A DNA stretch of 18,914 nucleotides, taken from NCBI GenBank assembly GCA_041486365.1, contig JBGPLH010000017.1, positions 1 through 18,914 on the forward strand, given 5' to 3'. This document shows, in pieces, positions 15,359 through 18,914 of this stretch. The notes beneath the pieces were generated by a model. That model saw only the letters and a program-made list of their open reading frames with translations, had not been told where the DNA came from and did no database searches. Positions within the stretch are counted from its first letter, which is position 1. Every line of letters begins with the position of its first letter. A program made the translations under genes and the position numbers. This stretch comes from JBGPLH01 sp041486365 [NCBI: Thermodesulfobacteriota bacterium]. GTDB lineage: Bacteria; JAUYMQ01.

Positions 15359-16348
15359 ATGCCGGACACACCCACGACCCCGCGAGACCTGCCGTCGGCA
15401 ACCGGACCGACGGACCTGGCCGTCGTCATTGTCTCCTACAACACGCGCGATCTCCTCGAGGAGTGCATCGCATCGGTGCTCGCCGAGACGAAGGCCATCG
15501 CCTGCCACGTCTTCGTGGTGGACAACGCCTCCCGCGACGGGAGCGCGGAGATGGTCCAGCGGAAGTTTCCCGAGGTGAGCCTGCGGGCTAACGCGGAGAA
15601 TCTCGGCTTCTCCAGAGCCAATAATCAGGCGCTCGCGGGGATCGACGCCCGCTACGCGGTGCTGCTCAACAGCGACACGAAGATATTCCCCGGAAGCCGC
15701 GCGCTCGAGGCCATGGTCGCCTTCATGGACGCCCATCCCGACGTGGGCGCGCTCGGCCCGAAGATTCTCTTCGAGGACGGTTCGATCCAGCTCCACTGCG
15801 CGCGGTCCCTTCCCGGTCTCTGGGCCTCCTTCTGCCAGCTCACCACGCTCGCGCGGCGATTTCCGCACAACCGCCTCACGGGGGGGTATCTCATGAGCTG
15901 GTGGGATCACGAGGACGCCCGCGAGGTCGAGTGCCTGCTCGGGGCCTGCATGATGGTTCCGCGCGAGGTGCTGGAGCGGGTGGGGCCGCTCGACGGGGAT
16001 TTCTTCCTCGGCGGGGAGGACGCGGACTGGTGCCTTCGGATCCGCCGCGCGGGGTGGAAGGTGTACTACAATCCCGAGATCGCGATCCTCCATCACGGCG
16101 GGGCGTCCAAGAACCAAATGGAGGAGCACGAGGGGAAGCCGCTGCACATCGGCTACTGGAAGTACTTCAGGAAGCACCACGGGCCGGTCTACGCCCTGGC
16201 CTGGCGGATGATGACGGCGACTCTCTCGCTCGCGTGGGTCGTGATATATACGCTGCAGATGCCGTTTCGCGCGTCGCGGCGGGAAGCGATGAAAAAGCTG
16301 ATGGGCGTCTACTCGAGCATCTTCCTCTGGTGCCTCACGGGGCGGTGA
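15359..16348 (+). CDS. GT2 glycosyltransferase, rhamnosyltransferase-like
   Basis: A 329-aa GT-A enzyme. It shows LAVVIVSYNTRDLLEECIAS, VFVVDNASRDGSAEM, ENLGFSRANNQAL, the metal-binding-type AVLLNSDTKIFPGS, and the acceptor-site LGACMMVPREVLERVGPLD then FFLGGEDADWCLRI. This arrangement is typical of WbbL-like rhamnosyl- and related transferases using dTDP- or UDP-sugars. A hydrophobic stretch near residues 285-300 may contact the membrane. Start ATG 15359 follows a TATAAA box by only 8 nt, so the mRNA may have almost no leader; only a weak AGG stands upstream. Its TGA overlaps a possible GTG of the next gene. It is divergent from the main operon. Confidence 0.93.
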   Translation: MPDTPTTPRDLPSATGPTDLAVVIVSYNTRDLLEECIASVLAETKAIACHVFVVDNASRDGSAEMVQRKFPEVSLRANAENLGFSRANNQALAGIDARYAVLLNSDTKIFPGSRALEAMVAFMDAHPDVGALGPKILFEDGSIQLHCARSLPGLWASFCQLTTLARRFPHNRLTGGYLMSWWDHEDAREVECLLGACMMVPREVLERVGPLDGDFFLGGEDADWCLRIRRAGWKVYYNPEIAILHHGGASKNQMEEHEGKPLHIGYWKYFRKHHGPVYALAWRMMTATLSLAWVVIYTLQMPFRASRREAMKKLMGVYSSIFLWCLTGR

Positions 16349-16392
16349 GCGGCGCGCCGCGGGGGGTCTGCGCCCGGGAGGACGGTCCGGAC

Positions 16393-17436
16393 GTGAGAGC
16401 ATCGGCTCGAAAAATACTGATCGATCTACTCGCCGCGCTCGGCGTGTACCGCCTCTTCCGGTTCCTGAATCGCAAGCGGGTGGCGATCCTCTTCTACCAC
16501 GGCGTGAGCGCGAGCGAGCGCTTCGAGGGGATCCGGAACTACCAGGGAAAACACGTCCGACTCTCCCGCTTCCGCGCGCAGCTCGATTTCCTGCGCCGCC
16601 ATTACCGCGTCCTGCCGCTTCCGGAGGTCGTTGACGCCCTTCGCCGCGGCGCCCGCCTCCCCGCCAACACGGCGGTGATCACCTTCGACGACGGCTATGA
16701 GAACAACGCGACGGTGGCGGTGCCGGCCCTTTCGGAAGCGGGCATGAGCGCCGCCTTCTTCCTCTCGACCTCCTACGTCGACACCGACCGGTGCCTCTGG
16801 GTGGACGAGATCGAGCAGGTGATCGCCTCCACGAGCCTCCCCGAGCTGGTCGTGCGGGACGGCGAGCGGGACGAGCGGCTGCCGCTCACGTCCGATGCGG
16901 ATCGCCGCGCGGCGGACCGCCGGATCCGGGCGATCGGCAAGGCGCTCCCAGACGAGGCGCTCTGGCGCTGGCTCAAGGAGTTCTTCGCGCACAACGGTCT
17001 GGAGGTCCCGCGGGCCACCCGCGACTACCGGTTCCTCACCTGGGACCAGGTGCGCGGGATGCACGCGGCGGGAATGACGATCGGATCGCACACGCTCCGG
17101 CACGCGATCATCACGCGCGTCCCGGAGGCGGAGCGCGTCGAGGAGATCCTCGGGGCGCGCCGGGCCTGCGAGGCGGCCCTCGGCGTGCGCTGCGATACCT
17201 TCGCCTACGCGAACGGACGCGAGGGAGATTTCGACGACTCGACGGGCCGGCTCCTCAAGGAGCTGGGTTTCTCCTGTGCCCTCACGACGGTGCAGGGCCT
17301 GAACGTGCCCGGCGACGACCTTTCCACCCTGAAGCGCATGGGCGTCGGCGACGCGACGACGGTGGCCGAGCTCGAGGCGCAGATGAGCGGGTTCATGGCG
17401 TGGGCGCTCGGGCTCCGCGCGCGCCTGCGCCGCTAG
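16393..17436 (+). CDS. Polysaccharide deacetylase, NodB homology domain
   Basis: A 347-aa NodB-fold enzyme. YRLFRFLNRKRVAILFYHGV leads into the metal-binding TFDDGYENN (D99/D100), an insert of about 100 residues, then SHTLRH (H233/H237), FAYANGREGDFDD and a final strand around LGFSCALTTVQGLN. It should remove N- or O-acetyl groups from polysaccharide or a precursor. The third motif reads AYANG where the family usually has YPYG-like sequence. Start GTG 16393 has GGAGG 11 nt upstream and matches the usual short N-terminus. A GTG at 16345 overlaps the previous TGA as GTGA and would add 16 residues. No signal peptide is clear. The 3' end overlaps the convergent GT4 gene by 44 bp. Confidence 0.93.
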   Translation: MRASARKILIDLLAALGVYRLFRFLNRKRVAILFYHGVSASERFEGIRNYQGKHVRLSRFRAQLDFLRRHYRVLPLPEVVDALRRGARLPANTAVITFDDGYENNATVAVPALSEAGMSAAFFLSTSYVDTDRCLWVDEIEQVIASTSLPELVVRDGERDERLPLTSDADRRAADRRIRAIGKALPDEALWRWLKEFFAHNGLEVPRATRDYRFLTWDQVRGMHAAGMTIGSHTLRHAIITRVPEAERVEEILGARRACEAALGVRCDTFAYANGREGDFDDSTGRLLKELGFSCALTTVQGLNVPGDDLSTLKRMGVGDATTVAELEAQMSGFMAWALGLRARLRR

Positions 17437-18547
17437 CGCCCAGCAGATCCCGGATCAGCGTGTCGTATCGGCCCGCCACCGCCACCGGCGCGTGCCGTTC
17501 CCGCACCCAGGCCTGTGCCCTCTCGCCGATCGCCTCCCGTTCCCTCGGATCAGCCGCGAGCCGCCGCACCGCGGCGATCATCTCCTCCATCGTCTTCGCG
17601 TGCACGCCCAGGCCCTTCCCGCAGAGCAGCTCGTCCGGATCGATCTCCAGCGAGACAACCGGCATCCGGCTCGCCCAGGCCTCGAGGAAGACGTTGGGGA
17701 ATCCCTCGGCCTGGGAGGTGCTCACCAGCAACGCCGCGTCCCGGTAGTAGGCGGGCATCTCCGCGTAGGGGGAACGCGGCACGTGGCGCACGTTGGGGCA
17801 TGCCTTCAGCCGCTCCATCACGCCGCGCACGAACGCCGGGTCCCCCGTCTCCGGCGCGATCATCGTGAAGGGGATCTCGGGAAGAGCGGCCGCGAGGTCG
17901 GCGAGAAGCCCGGGGCGCTTCTTGGGCAGCATGTTCCCCACCCAGAGCACGCCGTGCCGCCCTGACGCGGGCGGCAGCGGCCCTTCCGGAATCGGGCATG
18001 CGCTCGGAATGAGGATCCCTTCCCTCCCCCATCCCTCTCGCAGCAGCCTGGCCTGATGGTCGCTCTGTATCACGATGGCATGGGCCAGCCGCAGCCCCAG
18101 CCGGTAGAGCATCACCTGGTGCGGCCTGGCGTTCCTCGCGAAGTGCCCGTCGAGATCCCGATCATTCGCCACGGAGAAGATGAAGGCCCTTCGGTGGAGC
18201 CGCGCGTACAGGCCCACGATTCCCGTGAGCGTCCCCGCGCATCGCTGGTAGTACACGTCCGAGTCCGCCCGGGAGAGCGCGCGCCAGAGATCGATGTTGG
18301 CGAGCTTCCCCGCCAGTCCCGGGCGCCCGTGGCCTGGGCCGGGCACGGTGAACACGCGGATGCCGTCGTGGTGCTCCTCGCGCGCCGCCCCCGGCGCGTA
18401 GGTCACGAAGCGCACGTCGAAGCCCCGCGCCGCCAGCGCGCGCCCGATGAGCCCCTGCTGCACCTCCGCGCCGCCGAAGCCGCGGGGAACGCCGCTGAAG
18501 AGCGCGTAGGCGTGCGGGCTCATGAAGCAGATGCCGGGACGGCCCAT
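17393..18547 (-). CDS. GT4 family glycosyltransferase
   Basis: A 384-aa GT-B enzyme of the GT4 type. The N-terminal glycine-rich acceptor loop is GVPRGFGGAEVQ. The middle strand RHGVLWVGNMLPKKRPGLLA begins the C-terminal domain. The nucleotide-sugar site is LLVSTSQAEGFPNVFLEAWA followed by SRMPVVSLEIDPDELL, with the E-x7-E type spacing of GT4. It likely adds a sugar to the lipid-linked chain. Start ATG 18547 comes 2 bp after the stop of the acetyltransferase-like gene and is preceded by GTGAGG. A longer frame to 18583 runs into that gene. It is convergent with the deacetylase gene, and no T-tailed terminator fits between them. Confidence 0.93.
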   Translation of the reverse strand: MGRPGICFMSPHAYALFSGVPRGFGGAEVQQGLIGRALAARGFDVRFVTYAPGAAREEHHDGIRVFTVPGPGHGRPGLAGKLANIDLWRALSRADSDVYYQRCAGTLTGIVGLYARLHRRAFIFSVANDRDLDGHFARNARPHQVMLYRLGLRLAHAIVIQSDHQARLLREGWGREGILIPSACPIPEGPLPPASGRHGVLWVGNMLPKKRPGLLADLAAALPEIPFTMIAPETGDPAFVRGVMERLKACPNVRHVPRSPYAEMPAYYRDAALLVSTSQAEGFPNVFLEAWASRMPVVSLEIDPDELLCGKGLGVHAKTMEEMIAAVRRLAADPREREAIGERAQAWVRERHAPVAVAGRYDTLIRDLLGASGAGARGARAPTP

Positions 18548-18549
18548 CC

Positions 18550-18914
18550 TCACACCCGCTCGGGGGGCTGCGCGCCGGTCCACATGTCGCCGTCGGAGTC
18601 CGTGAAGGTGAGATACCAGTGGGTCGTGTCGGAGAGCAGCGCCTCATCCGGATGGCCGGCGAGGTTGTGGAGCACGAAGGTCTGCAGATGCGGCGCCTGG
18701 AGAAAGCCCAGCCGCCTGAGCCTCCTGCGGAAGGACCCGCAGGTCGTGAGGGCCAGGAGGCCCGTCGCCTTCGCGGCGCGGGCGCGGGAAAGGGCCTCGC
18801 GGAAGAGCGCCGTGATGGCGTCCGGCTCGTCGGGGCGCGCGAGGAAGTCGACGCCCACGGCGACGCTCCCCGCCCGGCCTCCTTCCGGAAGGCGCAGCGC
18901 GAGGAAGCCGCGCG
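18550..18914 (-). CDS. Probable GNAT-type acetyltransferase, C-terminal part
   Basis: The frame is open to the right edge, giving the last 121 residues of a longer protein. Visible are a possible beta strand before VAVGVDFLARPDEPDAITAL, a helix with FREALSRARAAKATGLLALTT, and FRRRLRRLGFLQAPH, which resembles the motif before the last strand of GNAT enzymes. The tail is HWYLTFTDSDGDMWTG. Similar W-Y-L-T...D-x-D tails occur in GNAT proteins of polysaccharide loci. The assignment is tentative because the acetyl-CoA loop lies outside the window. The gene would be 2 bp upstream of, and cotranscribed with, the GT4 gene. Confidence 0.6.
   Translation of the reverse strand, partial: RGFLALRLPEGGRAGSVAVGVDFLARPDEPDAITALFREALSRARAAKATGLLALTTCGSFRRRLRRLGFLQAPHLQTFVLHNLAGHPDEALLSDTTHWYLTFTDSDGDMWTGAQPPERV

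Noticed and set aside
14098-15429. Upstream extension of the GT4 gene to 15429
   Set aside because: It is a shadow frame of the epimerase; the ATGA start at 14097 gives a normal GT4 N-terminus.
1-18914. tRNA, rRNA, insertion sequence or phage genes
   Set aside because: No cloverleaf, rRNA segment, transposase motif or terminal inverted repeats with target duplications were seen.

Overview
The window is GC-rich bacterial DNA with dense coding, frequent GTG starts (one TTG) and short or overlapping gene junctions. It holds an exopolysaccharide/glycoconjugate locus built around an exosortase (EpsH/Xrt family) and its partner EpsI. Exosortases occur in Gram-negative-type bacteria that make exopolysaccharide, so an outer-membrane, environmental high-GC lineage is likely. 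The phylum cannot be fixed from this sequence alone.

Layout. Most genes lie on the minus strand and are read from right to left. At the right edge are the end of a probable GNAT-type acetyltransferase (18550-18914) and a GT4 glycosyltransferase (17393-18547). Two plus-strand genes follow: a GT2 rhamnosyltransferase-like enzyme (15359-16348) and a NodB-type polysaccharide deacetylase (16393-17436). The deacetylase runs convergently into the GT4 gene with a 44-bp overlap. A 149-bp divergent intergenic region (15210-15358) separates the plus-strand pair from a run of eleven minus-strand genes. In order these are: NAD-dependent epimerase with a zinc-ribbon-like insert, GT4 glycosyltransferase, Wzx-like flippase, secreted glycosidase-like protein, GT39/ArnT-like GT-C transferase, exosortase, EpsI, DPM1-like GT2, GalE-like epimerase, WbpP-like epimerase, and a large VanZ + TMTC-like GT-C + TPR membrane protein. 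After a gap of about 280 bp the strand ends with a soluble PAS histidine kinase and the receiver domain of its response regulator, which is cut by the left edge.

How the genes fit together (inference). The epimerases supply UDP-sugars. The GT2 and GT4 enzymes assemble a lipid-linked oligosaccharide and the deacetylase trims acetyl groups. The flippase moves the product across the inner membrane. The GT-C proteins transfer sugars from polyprenyl carriers on the periplasmic face, and the exported glycosidase-like protein may process or release polymer. Exosortase and EpsI anchor or process C-terminally tagged surface proteins; no substrate gene with such a tag is visible here. The two-component pair may control the locus.

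The most unusual signal is a 26-bp palindromic repeat core found inside two unrelated coding sequences, the histidine kinase and the GT39-like transferase. It is accompanied by in-frame tandem repeats, is read in different frames in the two genes, and has a compensatory base-pair change in its stem. A weaker, possibly related insert lies in the GT4 gene at 12847-14097. All three sit in predicted linkers or loops. This resembles protein-coding palindromic elements such as those of Rickettsia.
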